A DNA stretch of 64,000 nucleotides. It comes from an uncultured Oscillospiraceae bacterium. Its GTDB lineage: Bacteria > Bacillota > Clostridia > Oscillospirales > Acutalibacteraceae. The stretch covers positions 3,614-67,613 of the forward strand of contig UQQT01000009.1 of NCBI GenBank assembly GCA_900543395.1, in the 5' to 3' direction. Position numbers and translations under genes: made by a program. This document shows positions 50,515 to 59,145 of the stretch, one piece after another (position 1 is the first letter of the stretch; each line of letters starts with the position of its first letter). The notes below the pieces were generated by a model. It worked only from the letters and a program-made list of their open reading frames with translations, was not told the DNA's origin and did no database searches.

Positions 50515-51199
50515 TTAAAACAGAGACGAGAGCGATTTAAGTCTAATCCTGACGCCGAGAAGAGAATCGGAAACATTATTTTTTACCGTGATGTTTGAAT
50601 TGTGTTTGCCGAAAATAATTTTCGAGTTTTTATTTTTAATTGAATTTGAATTAAATATCAGTTTGTTTGCGTTCGAAGCAGAGAGAATATTTCCCTCGCA
50701 GCTTTCGAACGTATTATTATTTATATAGATGTTTTTAAGCATTTGGGAGTCGGCGGTCTTGCCGTTTATACTCGCCGAAACGTTGATTACGCGCCCCGGT
50801 CGGAGACATTGCAGGAGGAAAACGTGTTATTTCTGATCTCGAGCGTATTTACGCCGGTACCCTCGAGCCATTTCCCCGGGGAAATATCGGCGATAACCTT
50901 TATCGCGTTGCCCATTGTTTTATAAAATATATTGTTTTTGCACAGTCCGTTTGAACTCTGGAGAAGAAGTCCGCGCGCACGGTTTTCATGAAAATTTTTG
51001 AATCAGGTCTTTTTATGTAGAATACGGAATCGTTTACACCGTCTATTCTGTCAAAATGAGCGTATTCGCTGTATTCGGGTTGAGCTTCATCGGGGAGCGG
51101 GACAGGTTTCTCAACCGGGTGAGCCAAACCGAAAATCGGAGCAAAGAGCATTGCTATCGAAGTTAAAAAAACAAAAAACGACTGGGTCATGTTTTTCAT
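50515..51199 (-). pseudogene. Decayed secreted beta-helix (GH110-like) protein
   Basis: The minus strand holds three adjoining fragments of one gene. The first (51199-about 50985) encodes a signal peptide and HFDRIDGVNDSVFYIKRPDSKIF. A frame change leads to HENRARGLLLQSSNGLCKNN...WLEGTGVNTLEIRNNTFSSC, which ends at a TAA near 50795. A second frame change continues as INVSASINGKTADSQMLKN and further short repeats to 50515. The NRARGLLLQS/NNIFY/IRNNTF pattern is that of right-handed parallel beta-helix proteins such as alpha-1,3-galactosidases. The fragment is far shorter than such enzymes, so a large internal deletion is likely. Confidence 0.7.
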
Positions 51200-51364
51200 C
51201 CTTTAAAATTAAATTTTATTATATTTTACCATTTGACAGCGTAAAAGTAAATATTAAATTAAGGAAAGCAGCATTACTATTATATTTTTATATAATGCAA
51301 TTTAATGCGTGAATTTTTTTCTTTTTTATTGTTAACAAAAAATAAGAAATAATCATAAGAAATA

Positions 51365-51393
51365 TTGGAATTCAGACTGAAAAAGTGTATAAT
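51365..51393 (+). promoter_or_regulatory. Sigma-A promoter of the ECF sigma gene
   Basis: TTGGAA (51365-51370), a 17-base spacer and perfect TATAAT (51388-51393). The TGTAAGAAA motif seen downstream is not clearly present here. Confidence 0.65.
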
Positions 51394-51441
51394 TAAATAA
51401 ATTTTTAAATTATTGTCATGAAGGGGGGCGGGGAAAGGTTT

Positions 51442-51966
51442 ATGAAGCTGAAAAACAGAAAAACAGATAAAATCTGGACGGAGCATGAGAGCTATATCAG
51501 AAGGCTGTGTTCGTATAAACTCGAAAGCAGACCCGAATATATTGACGACTGCGTTCAGGAGATATTCCTTGCCCTGTCCGAAGCTTTGCATAATGAAAAA
51601 CGTATAGATTGCCCCAAGGCGTGGCTTACGAAGGTTGCGTATAACAAAATTTCGGATATATACGAAAAAATAAAGAAGGAGGACGAGCTTTTCGTTCCTT
51701 TTAATCCGGACGTTATCGACGAAACGTATTCGCTGTCCGTTCGGATCGATACGGATAAAGAGAGAGAAACGGAGCTTGTAATGAACAGAGTTCTCGTTTC
51801 GCTTGATTCGGACGAAAGAAAGCTGTTATGTGACCGGTATGAGCTTGAAAAAAGCATATCGGAAATAGCCTGCGAGAGCGGTATAACGGAAAATGCCGTA
51901 TATCAACGGCTGTACAGGCTTAGAATTAAGACAAAAATGCTCGCTAAAGATTGCTTTGACGAGTGA
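51442..51966 (+). CDS. ECF-type RNA polymerase sigma factor
   Basis: This 174-residue sigma factor has region 2 (WTEHESYIRRLCSYKLESRPEYIDDCVQEIFLALSEAL, then CPKAWLTKVAYNKISDIYEK) and region 4 with a helix-turn-helix (RYELEKSISEIACESGITENAVYQRLYRLRIKT). It lacks regions 1 and 3. I choose the ATG at 51442 with GGGGAAAGG upstream over the ATG at 51418. It is followed by a membrane protein that looks like its anti-sigma, and a shared promoter motif recurs before three downstream genes. Confidence 0.85.
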   Translation: MKLKNRKTDKIWTEHESYIRRLCSYKLESRPEYIDDCVQEIFLALSEALHNEKRIDCPKAWLTKVAYNKISDIYEKIKKEDELFVPFNPDVIDETYSLSVRIDTDKERETELVMNRVLVSLDSDERKLLCDRYELEKSISEIACESGITENAVYQRLYRLRIKTKMLAKDCFDE

Positions 51967-52000
51967 AAGTGTGAATTTTCTGTAAACTATAGGTTTTTTA

Positions 52001-52031
52001 TGTAAGAAACGTAAAAAACGGCGGACTATAT
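52001..52031 (+). promoter_or_regulatory. Candidate ECF promoter before the anti-sigma gene
   Basis: TGTAAGAAA (52001-52009), a 14-base gap and GACTATAT (52024-52031). The same two words occur before the RHS gene and before the gene at 59146 with a 13-base gap. Confidence 0.6.
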
Positions 52032-52050
52032 TAACGGAGGATGATTTGCA

Positions 52051-52863
52051 GTGCTAACTGATAAAAAATTAGAAAAATTCCTCAAGGATGAGTCTTTCAG
52101 CGAAATTTCAAAAGAACAGCTCGATAAAATCATTGACGACGAAATGAAAAAGCCTGAGTCCGAAATTGATACCGGGCTTATAGAATACTGCCTTAATCTT
52201 ATGGATGGCATTGACAAAAAGACCCAATCCGACGATATTAATAAGAATGGTTCGGGTGATAAGAATGTAAAGACTTTAAAATTCAGTTTCAGGCATATAG
52301 CTGCTCTTGCCGCGGTAATTTCGATAGTAATTGTCGCCGCAGTCTCGGGATCTGCGTCGGTATCGCATTATAAAATGTACGATGGCGCAATTGAGGTTGA
52401 CGGGAACAGCGTTTTTCCCGATTTGTCGGGATTTTACGGCGAATCTCAGTCAACCGACATGCCGGACGACGCACTTATTAAGGAGCTTTCGGACAACGGT
52501 GTTTCGGGTGTTCTTCTTCCGCGCGCGCTGCTGTCGGGGGCGATTGAAGTTACAAATATTGAATATAATATTGATGAATGGCGTGACGGCGCATACATAG
52601 AGTTCACATACGACGACAAGTACGGAAATATATCAATTGAAATTGAAAAATATGATTATGACGACAGAACCGAAAACTGGGAATTTCTGCAAGTTTCCAG
52701 TGTTGTTGAAATGGTAAAGACGGACAAAGCGACTGCGTTCTGTTTTTCGCAGTTCAAAAATGAGTTTACTACAATAATTTACAGGAGCGGTAAGGCTTTG
52801 TATGCCATACAAATACCTGTTGAACTGGACGAGGCTGTTCAAATAGCAAAAACTATAAATTAA
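52051..52863 (+). CDS. Putative membrane anti-sigma factor (DUF4367-like)
   Basis: This 270-residue protein has a cytosolic N-terminal helical region of about 75 residues, one membrane helix (HIAALAAVISIVIVAAVSGSASV, around residues 78-100) and an extracellular domain. The extracellular end (VVEMVKTDKATAFCFSQFKNEFTTIIYRSGKALYAIQIP) resembles DUF4367, often found in anti-sigma proteins. GTG start with GGAGG ten bases upstream. Its position directly after the sigma gene and its own ECF-like promoter support negative autoregulation. Confidence 0.65.
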   Translation: MLTDKKLEKFLKDESFSEISKEQLDKIIDDEMKKPESEIDTGLIEYCLNLMDGIDKKTQSDDINKNGSGDKNVKTLKFSFRHIAALAAVISIVIVAAVSGSASVSHYKMYDGAIEVDGNSVFPDLSGFYGESQSTDMPDDALIKELSDNGVSGVLLPRALLSGAIEVTNIEYNIDEWRDGAYIEFTYDDKYGNISIEIEKYDYDDRTENWEFLQVSSVVEMVKTDKATAFCFSQFKNEFTTIIYRSGKALYAIQIPVELDEAVQIAKTIN

Positions 52864-52877
52864 GAGGAGTATATACA

Positions 52878-53390
52878 ATGAAAAAAATAATTTCAATTTT
52901 ATCTGCCGTTATCACGGTTTTCAGCTTTTTTTCCTTTAACGCTTACGCGCAGACGCCGGAAATAAATCAGGATGCGGTTATAAATTCGGACGTTGATGTC
53001 GTATACGGTATTTATGATACTGACGAAAATTCCGATATAAGTACATGTGCGTCCAACCTTATAATTGCAAAAAGCATAAGTCTTAGGAAATCGGGAAACA
53101 TATTGATATTGGAAGCGACAACAAAGGGTAGTTCCGAAGTTACAAAATGCGGATTTACATACATCAAGGTTCAGCGTTTGATTAATAATGTATGGACTGA
53201 TTTTGGTACGTTTTGCTATAAGGACCAGTATTCCGATTCAAATTCTATGACTTTTACGTCAAATGTTTACGGTCCCAAGGGATATACATACCGTGCGATA
53301 TGCGAACACTATGCGGAGAAAAAGACTTTTCTTGGTTTAAAGTCAAAAGAGACAGCATATAACGTTACGTCAACGATGTATTTCAGCTGA
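52878..53390 (+). CDS. Secreted protein of unknown function (170 aa)
   Basis: This small exported protein has a signal peptide with an AYA cleavage region (MKKIISILSAVITVFSFFSFNAYAQ). The mature part has about 145 residues and a beta-sandwich-like pattern (SISLRKSGNILILEATTKGSSEVTKCGFTYIKVQRL) with four cysteines that could form disulfides. It lies 14 bases after the anti-sigma gene and AGAGGAG precedes it, so the two are probably cotranscribed. Family not recognised. Confidence 0.65.
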   Translation: MKKIISILSAVITVFSFFSFNAYAQTPEINQDAVINSDVDVVYGIYDTDENSDISTCASNLIIAKSISLRKSGNILILEATTKGSSEVTKCGFTYIKVQRLINNVWTDFGTFCYKDQYSDSNSMTFTSNVYGPKGYTYRAICEHYAEKKTFLGLKSKETAYNVTSTMYFS

Positions 53391-53526
53391 TAAAAACTGA
53401 AAATATTACATATTTTATATTCTGTTTGTTTTTTTGTGCTGTCTATTTTCTGTAGTTAGGTGTAATTTTAGGCTTTTTATTGCATTTGCATAAAAAAACA
53501 ATCAAAAAGCTCGTGCAACGTTTTTT

Positions 53527-53556
53527 TGTAAGAAAACGCAGAATCTCGGACTATAT
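53527..53556 (+). promoter_or_regulatory. Candidate ECF promoter of the RHS gene
   Basis: TGTAAGAAA (53527-53535), a 13-base gap and GACTATAT (53549-53556), followed by ATATGAGAGGA as at the 58949 copy. Confidence 0.65.
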
Positions 53557-53611
53557 ATATGAGAGGATTTTTTTAATATCCGAGATGTTTTTCTGACGTG
53601 CATCCTCCCGC

Positions 53612-53677
53612 AGTCTGCGGAGTTTCCTCCGAAATAAGGCTTATGAACGATACAAACCGCAAAAAACTCCGCAGACT
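53612..53677 (+). repeat. Leader inverted-repeat element 1
   Basis: AGTCTGCGGAGTTT and AAACTCCGCAGACT form perfect 14-base arms 38 bases apart. Directly upstream is the shared block TGACGTGCATCCTCCC, whose ATCCTC can pair with GAGGAT just after the promoter. Confidence 0.75.
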
Positions 53678-53766
53678 ATTTTTATAAATAAGGACGTGAT
53701 AAGTAATTATTTGATGTTTTTTAACCCCGGCATATCACAATAAACTCGAAAGGATTAAAAAAATCA

Positions 53767-56700
53767 ATGAAAAAAATATTTAAAACAATCGCCGTACTGC
53801 TTTGCATGCTTACGGTAATGAATATAATGACCCCCGGCATATACGCCGCCGCTGCGGACACTGCCGATACTGCGCCGAGTACAGCCGGCGAGGAAGTCAA
53901 TTTGGTTTACGGTTATCACAGCGTTACCGCCGGCAGAGCGGGTACTGTTAAGGTAAACGACTTTACATTAAAACCCTCTGCCGAATTCGGGCTTCTTTCC
54001 ATCGACGGAAATCTGGCTCCTGTTTCGCTTTCCATGCGTTACAATTCAAAAGCGTATGATTATCTTTCGTCAAACTTTTCGTATGACGCGGATTCATTCG
54101 GCGCAAAGGTTTTGACGTCGTACAGCGCATTTATCAAAAAGACGACGGTAAACGGCGCGGAACGTCTTGCACTTTTATCTCCTAATGACAATATAATAAT
54201 GTTTAAAGAGGAAAGTACGGACGAGGACGGCAGCGTTGTTTGGAGTGCGGTGAGCGAATCATATTCAGATTGGAGTCTCTGTGAATTTGATTATGATTCG
54301 GCTGTGCGAGATGACATTTCCCTAAACGGCGTATATTTGGGGTATTCTCTTTTTAATGAAAGCCTGAATTCGGGTTATGCGTTTGACCGTTACGGCAGAA
54401 TGATTGCGTTTATCCCGCCGTATCCTAAGGAGAATGACGAAATCGAGGACTATATGCCCCCGTGTGTATATATCGAATATGCCGACCCTTCGGGTGCGGA
54501 TTATGAAAAAATTTCAAAAATCACAGACGCCGTAGGCAACGAGTACCGTTTTATCTACGCGGATTCACTGCTTACTAAGGTTAAATGCTATTCATCCGAC
54601 GGCGAAGCAATAATCGCCGGTACCGGTGAAAACGCCGCACCTCTTGAGGCAAGTTTAGGATATATGAACGGCTGTCTGTCATCCGTAACATTCCCCGACG
54701 GCAATTCTGTATTTTATACATATAATTCAGCCGGACTGCTTACCGGCGCGGTCAATATCGATTCGTATAAAATAGAGCTTGAGTACACAAACGACCGCGT
54801 TTCGCGTGTGGGCGAGAATGCTCTCGGTGAGGACGGAGAATACATCGAGGGAAATTACTTTACAATAGTATGTTCGGGAAATTACAGAACGTTCACGGAC
54901 AATAACGGCAATGTTATCACAAAGCGTTTTGACTCGTTCGGAAATATAATATTCGTTAAGGATAAGGACGGCAATTATATTTACGGCGCCGGCAGTAACG
55001 AAGAGGAATCCACTGCGGAAGAAACGACACAGCCTGTTTCGGAACCCGTTTCGGAGTCCGTTTCGGAACCTGTTTCGGAGCCTGAAACAACTGCGGATGA
55101 GGATGTTACCCATGAGGAGGAGTCTATGTTTTTCTCCGTCTGCCCGTGCGAAGAGTGCATTCAGATATTCTGTGAGTGCGCATGCGAGGACGAGGAAAGC
55201 TGTACGTGCATACAGTGTAAACGCAGAGAGTCGTCAACCGAGGACGAATTCGGCAACGTACTTTCCGACAGCCGTTTTGACGGAGTTAAAACAATGATGT
55301 CGTCGAATACTTATACCCCCGACGGCAATCATATTGCATCCTCTACGGACGAGGCGAGCAATACCGTATATTATGTATATGATAACGAGACGGGATTCCT
55401 TGACCGCATTTCGGGCGGTGAAACCGTTGTCGACATGGAGTACGACTCCGTAGGCAACCTGACGCGTTTTGTTCAGCAGGTCGGCGGACTGTCGAACGGT
55501 ACGGAAATGTCGAATGCGTACACGTATGAAAACGACAGAATCGTTTCGATAACCCATAACGGATTTTCATATAACTTTACATATGACGAGTGGGGCAACA
55601 GAACGAGCATTAAGATAAACGAAACCGAGATAGTCACGAGCTCGTATGATGAAAACAGCCGGTTAACATCGGTTTCATACGCAAACGGACAATCTGTATC
55701 GTACGTGTACAACGATAACGGCAGCATCAGGGGCGTGTCGTTTGACGGCGGAGAAACGCTTGAGTATGAGTATACATATTCCGAAAGCGGAACGCTTACG
55801 TCATGCATTGACAGAAATTCAGGATTCGTAACCTTATACGACGAAACCAAGACGGAAATGCGTGATCTTAGTACAAACAGTTTAATCTATTCAACCTCTT
55901 CGAATAATGACGGCAGCCGGAATCAGACGGTTTTCAACAAAACGATTGTTTACGAGTATGACAGTGACAGCAATCAGACGACGGGTAAAACAACGTCGAG
56001 CATTTCGTTTAACGATACATTCACAACTAAAAAGAATGACGAAACGGTCACCGCACAGCTCGACTATATTAACACGGTTACAAAGGACTGGTTTGACAGA
56101 ACGGAATCTAAGTCGTTTACATCGGTTCTGACTCTTTCCGACGGTACGTCGTCGACGGTAAACGGACTGTACGGATATACATACGACGATACCGCAGATA
56201 CGGCTTCGCCGAGAATCCTTTCTCATTCGTCCTCTTTTACGAACGGTTCGACCGGAGTGTCGCGCACCGACGGCTACGAATACGACGACAGGGGCAACAT
56301 CACCGGAATATTCCGCACAGAGAACGGCGAAAAGGTTTATCATTATTCTTACGAATACGACGAGGCGAACCAGGTAACGCGCGAGAATAATTTGGATTAC
56401 AACCGCACGATTGTCTATGTCTATGACAAGGGCGGAAACATGACTCAGAAAACGTCATACGCATATACGCTCGGAGATATAACCCCCGAAACAGCGATGA
56501 AGAACAAAGCCGTATATGTTTACTCCGACCCTGTTTGGAAGGATAAGCTTACGTCATTTGAGTATACTGATTATGAGGACAGCAGTAACAGCTTTGTTTC
56601 CGCGGTTGAGTACGATAACGCCGGAAATATAACGTACTTCAACGGCTCGCACTATACATGGACGGCGGGCAGACAGTTAAAGAGCGTTACCGACTCCGAC

Positions 56701-57921
56701 GGTATCAGAATTGATTATACGTACAACGAAAACGGTTTCATGACAACGCAGACGGAGTATAAGAACGGCGAGTATGAATCAACAATCTCTTATATTTGGG
56801 ATTCGGATACTTTGGTCGAGAGACGAATTTACGACAAAAATGACCCGGAAAGCTATACTTCGTCAAGAATCATCTATGACGCAGACGGCGAACCGCAGGC
56901 ACTCGTTGTCACCAGCGGAAGAAACGGCATTTTCAATGGCGAAGTCGGTGAGCTTGTACTTTATTACCGCTGTAATCTTCAAGGGGATATTACCGGACTG
57001 GTCGACGCAGAGGGCAGACCCATGGGTGAGTTTGTCTATGACGCGTACGGAAACTTTACGTTTGAAGCCGAAAACGAGGGAATCGGCGCAGTATTTGAAA
57101 TGTTAATTTCGTTTGCGCTTACGCCGATATCGTACAGGGGCTATGTGTATACGTCGCTTGACAGCAAACACTGTTATTACTATCTCGGCTCGAGATTCTA
57201 TTCTCCGCTGCTGTCGAGATTTATGAATGCGGACTCTATGGCTGATACCGGCACCGGCGTGGTCGGTACGAATATGTTTGCGTACTGTAATAACAGTCCG
57301 GTGGGATTTATTGATCCGGACGGTGAGCAAAGTATAGGAAATAAAATATTAGGTATTCCTCTTAGAGTTGTTTTTTCATTTTTCAGATACTTGCAAAATA
57401 TGCAGAAAATGAAGGAACATAAAGGATTTATAGAGAATCAACATAAAGAACCTGTAGCATCGTTAAGGTATGGACTTACGCGCATGAAGGATACAGGATG
57501 TGAATTAATTGCCATTTATAATGCAATGTTGCTTTATGGTAAAAATCCTTCTTTACCTAATATCATTTTCACTGCGGAAAATTCTGTTCCCGGAATGGTG
57601 TTGGAGGGCGGATTTGGTACTGATCCAGTGTTTGAGAAAAACTATTTAAAAAAACAGGGAATCAATACAAAAACTTATTCAACAATAAAAGCCGCTGATC
57701 GTGAAAAAAAAGCTGGAGATATTTTTATTGTAACATTTTCAAATAGAACTGGAAAAAATAAAAACATTCCTTCTCCTGTAGTTCACACTGTTGCGGTGAT
57801 AATATGCAGCAATGGTAAAATTCGCGCATATAATGCCAATCGCAGGGAATATGAATCTTTGTATGAAATAACAAAAGAAGAGGATGGTTGGATAACATTA
57901 AAATGTTATAAACTTTTATAA
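53767..57921 (+). CDS. Secreted YD/RHS-repeat polymorphic toxin with papain/C39-like C-terminal tip
   Basis: This 1384-residue protein has a signal peptide (IAVLLCMLTVMNIMTPGIYA) and an N-terminal beta domain. Many YD repeats follow (such as YTYENDRIVSITHNGFSYNFTYDEWGN), then the RHS core end YYYLGSRFYSPLLSRFMNADS...NSPVGFIDPDGE (near residue 1187). The last 197 residues form a separate AT-rich tip with Cys1245 (DTGCELIAIYNA), His1340 (VVHTVAV) and Asn1356 (AYNAN), a papain/C39-like triad. Residues around 415-490 hold an insert with SVSEP repeats and a nine-cysteine cluster (CPCEEC...CTCIQC). The layout is that of a polymorphic toxin; the target is unknown. Confidence 0.8.
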   Translation: MKKIFKTIAVLLCMLTVMNIMTPGIYAAAADTADTAPSTAGEEVNLVYGYHSVTAGRAGTVKVNDFTLKPSAEFGLLSIDGNLAPVSLSMRYNSKAYDYLSSNFSYDADSFGAKVLTSYSAFIKKTTVNGAERLALLSPNDNIIMFKEESTDEDGSVVWSAVSESYSDWSLCEFDYDSAVRDDISLNGVYLGYSLFNESLNSGYAFDRYGRMIAFIPPYPKENDEIEDYMPPCVYIEYADPSGADYEKISKITDAVGNEYRFIYADSLLTKVKCYSSDGEAIIAGTGENAAPLEASLGYMNGCLSSVTFPDGNSVFYTYNSAGLLTGAVNIDSYKIELEYTNDRVSRVGENALGEDGEYIEGNYFTIVCSGNYRTFTDNNGNVITKRFDSFGNIIFVKDKDGNYIYGAGSNEEESTAEETTQPVSEPVSESVSEPVSEPETTADEDVTHEEESMFFSVCPCEECIQIFCECACEDEESCTCIQCKRRESSTEDEFGNVLSDSRFDGVKTMMSSNTYTPDGNHIASSTDEASNTVYYVYDNETGFLDRISGGETVVDMEYDSVGNLTRFVQQVGGLSNGTEMSNAYTYENDRIVSITHNGFSYNFTYDEWGNRTSIKINETEIVTSSYDENSRLTSVSYANGQSVSYVYNDNGSIRGVSFDGGETLEYEYTYSESGTLTSCIDRNSGFVTLYDETKTEMRDLSTNSLIYSTSSNNDGSRNQTVFNKTIVYEYDSDSNQTTGKTTSSISFNDTFTTKKNDETVTAQLDYINTVTKDWFDRTESKSFTSVLTLSDGTSSTVNGLYGYTYDDTADTASPRILSHSSSFTNGSTGVSRTDGYEYDDRGNITGIFRTENGEKVYHYSYEYDEANQVTRENNLDYNRTIVYVYDKGGNMTQKTSYAYTLGDITPETAMKNKAVYVYSDPVWKDKLTSFEYTDYEDSSNSFVSAVEYDNAGNITYFNGSHYTWTAGRQLKSVTDSDGIRIDYTYNENGFMTTQTEYKNGEYESTISYIWDSDTLVERRIYDKNDPESYTSSRIIYDADGEPQALVVTSGRNGIFNGEVGELVLYYRCNLQGDITGLVDAEGRPMGEFVYDAYGNFTFEAENEGIGAVFEMLISFALTPISYRGYVYTSLDSKHCYYYLGSRFYSPLLSRFMNADSMADTGTGVVGTNMFAYCNNSPVGFIDPDGEQSIGNKILGIPLRVVFSFFRYLQNMQKMKEHKGFIENQHKEPVASLRYGLTRMKDTGCELIAIYNAMLLYGKNPSLPNIIFTAENSVPGMVLEGGFGTDPVFEKNYLKKQGINTKTYSTIKAADREKKAGDIFIVTFSNRTGKNKNIPSPVVHTVAVIICSNGKIRAYNANRREYESLYEITKEEDGWITLKCYKLL

Positions 57922-57942
57922 AGCGACTAAGGAGACGATGTA

Positions 57943-58656
57943 ATGAAAAAAAAGATTCTTTTAGGGGTTCTTATTCTTTGTGCAGTGATAATTGCTTCTT
58001 TGGGCATTCGCATAATATTATTTATACATGATACATCATATAAAGAGCCGGAATTAACATTGTCGTCCAAAAGAGAATATAATTCAACGTTATGTATTGT
58101 TGAGGATGTTGATTTTATTTCTGATTTTTATTATCCTGATAAAAAGCCGATTGCGTATTATAAAAGCGACGGCAAATTTTTGTCGTCAAAGTATGATTGT
58201 TATTTAGCCGGCTCTGATGAAGTCTTTTTTCAAACGGACGGCTATAATATACCGCATCTCGTTATGAGTTATATTGACGATAACTTCATAAACATAATAA
58301 TAAGTCATTGGGAAAGTCAATTAACAACTTACCATGAGGGTACTTATATAGATGCGCACAAATACGATGAGGCGTTTATTTATGACAGAAATACAAAAAC
58401 ATCTAAAAAAGTCTACAAGACTGATGACAAAAAAGATTTTCTTGTAGACTATTCAAACGAGTATTATGTAATTTATGACAGAGATAATGATACAATTACA
58501 AAATACTCAGTTAACGACGATTCTGTTGTTCAGCGTGTGGATGTCAGTGAAAAGATTTATAAGAAAAATCCGATTAACTTCGTACTAAAAGACGATGTTT
58601 GCATTGAATTTAATGAAAATAACTGTGTTGATGTTTTTAAGGATTGGGTAAACTGA
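57943..58656 (+). CDS. Candidate immunity protein of the RHS toxin (membrane-anchored, 237 aa)
   Basis: This protein has an N-terminal membrane helix (KKILLGVLILCAVIIASLGIRIILFI) and an external domain of about 205 residues rich in Tyr, Asp and Lys, with beta-propeller-like strands (EAFIYDRNTKTSKKVY, YYVIYDRDNDTITKYS). It lies 21 bases after the toxin gene, with AAGGAG upstream, and has the same low-GC codon use as the toxin tip. That position is typical for a cognate immunity gene. No family is recognised. Confidence 0.6.
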   Translation: MKKKILLGVLILCAVIIASLGIRIILFIHDTSYKEPELTLSSKREYNSTLCIVEDVDFISDFYYPDKKPIAYYKSDGKFLSSKYDCYLAGSDEVFFQTDGYNIPHLVMSYIDDNFINIIISHWESQLTTYHEGTYIDAHKYDEAFIYDRNTKTSKKVYKTDDKKDFLVDYSNEYYVIYDRDNDTITKYSVNDDSVVQRVDVSEKIYKKNPINFVLKDDVCIEFNENNCVDVFKDWVN

Positions 58657-58686
58657 TTTTATTTTTCTAATCTTTTATGCCTTTTT

Positions 58687-58716
58687 TTCAGAAAGATGTG
58701 ATTTATCAGATTATAT
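58687..58716 (+). promoter_or_regulatory. Degenerate ECF-like promoter copy
   Basis: TTCAGAAA, a 14-base gap and GATTATAT align with the TGTAAGAAA/GACTATAT motif, followed by the same ATATAT tract. Confidence 0.35.
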
Positions 58717-58774
58717 ATATAAGTCGATTCTTTCCTTGCTTTTAAACTGTTTTTCTAACGCATATCTTCTCACC

Positions 58775-58838
58775 GCCTGTGGGAATCTGTCGTTTTAATC
58801 TCAAACTTTTATTAACGTAATGTCAGATTCGCGCAGGC
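58775..58838 (+). repeat. Leader inverted-repeat element 2
   Basis: GCCTGTGGGAATCTG (58775-58789) and CAGATTCGCGCAGGC (58824-58838) form 15-base arms with two mismatches; the block ATTAACGTAATGT precedes the right arm. Confidence 0.65.
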
Positions 58839-58948
58839 TGTTCATCGCATATAGACAGATTAAGCGAAAAAAGAATAAAAACATCGAAATTAAAGCTGTT
58901 TTGTAAATTTGCATAAAAATAACGCAAAAAGTTTGTATAGTATTTTTA

Positions 58949-58978
58949 TGTAAGAAATTGCGATTTTCCCGACTATAT
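58949..58978 (+). promoter_or_regulatory. Candidate ECF promoter of the gene at 59146
   Basis: TGTAAGAAA (58949-58957), a 13-base gap and GACTATAT (58971-58978), followed by ATATGGGAGGA. Confidence 0.65.
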
Positions 58979-59012
58979 ATATGGGAGGAATTTTGACACG
59001 CATCCTCTCACG

Positions 59013-59089
59013 GTCTGCGGGGATCATTTGTCTGTACCCTCGGCGGGGTAACTTTCAAACATGTTAACGCATTAATGATTCCCGCAGGC
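59013..59089 (+). repeat. Leader inverted-repeat element 3
   Basis: GTCTGCGGGGATCAT and ATGATTCCCGCAGGC form 15-base arms (one wobble-type and one end mismatch). TGACACGCATCCTCTC precedes the left arm and GAAAGTAAAAA follows the right arm, as in element 5. Confidence 0.75.
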
Positions 59090-59145
59090 GAAAGTAAAAA
59101 TGTTTTTCAATTAATATGCCGTTTTTACTTTAAAGGAGCTTGGGT

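Larger units (their letters stand above)
53391..53766. other. Intergenic region with promoter motif and leader element before the RHS gene
   Basis: This gap has no reading frame I support. It holds the ECF-like promoter (53527-53556), a small ATCTCGGA/TCCGAGAT inverted repeat (53543-53586) and the long inverted repeat 53612-53677, leaving a 5' leader of about 200 bases for the RHS gene. Confidence 0.6.
58657..59145. other. Intergenic region with two tandem promoter/leader cassettes
   Basis: The gap carries no supported gene. It holds two copies of the promoter-plus-hairpin cassette: a degenerate one (58687-58838) and a better one (58949-59089). The first may be a cassette that lost its gene. 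Confidence 0.6.
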
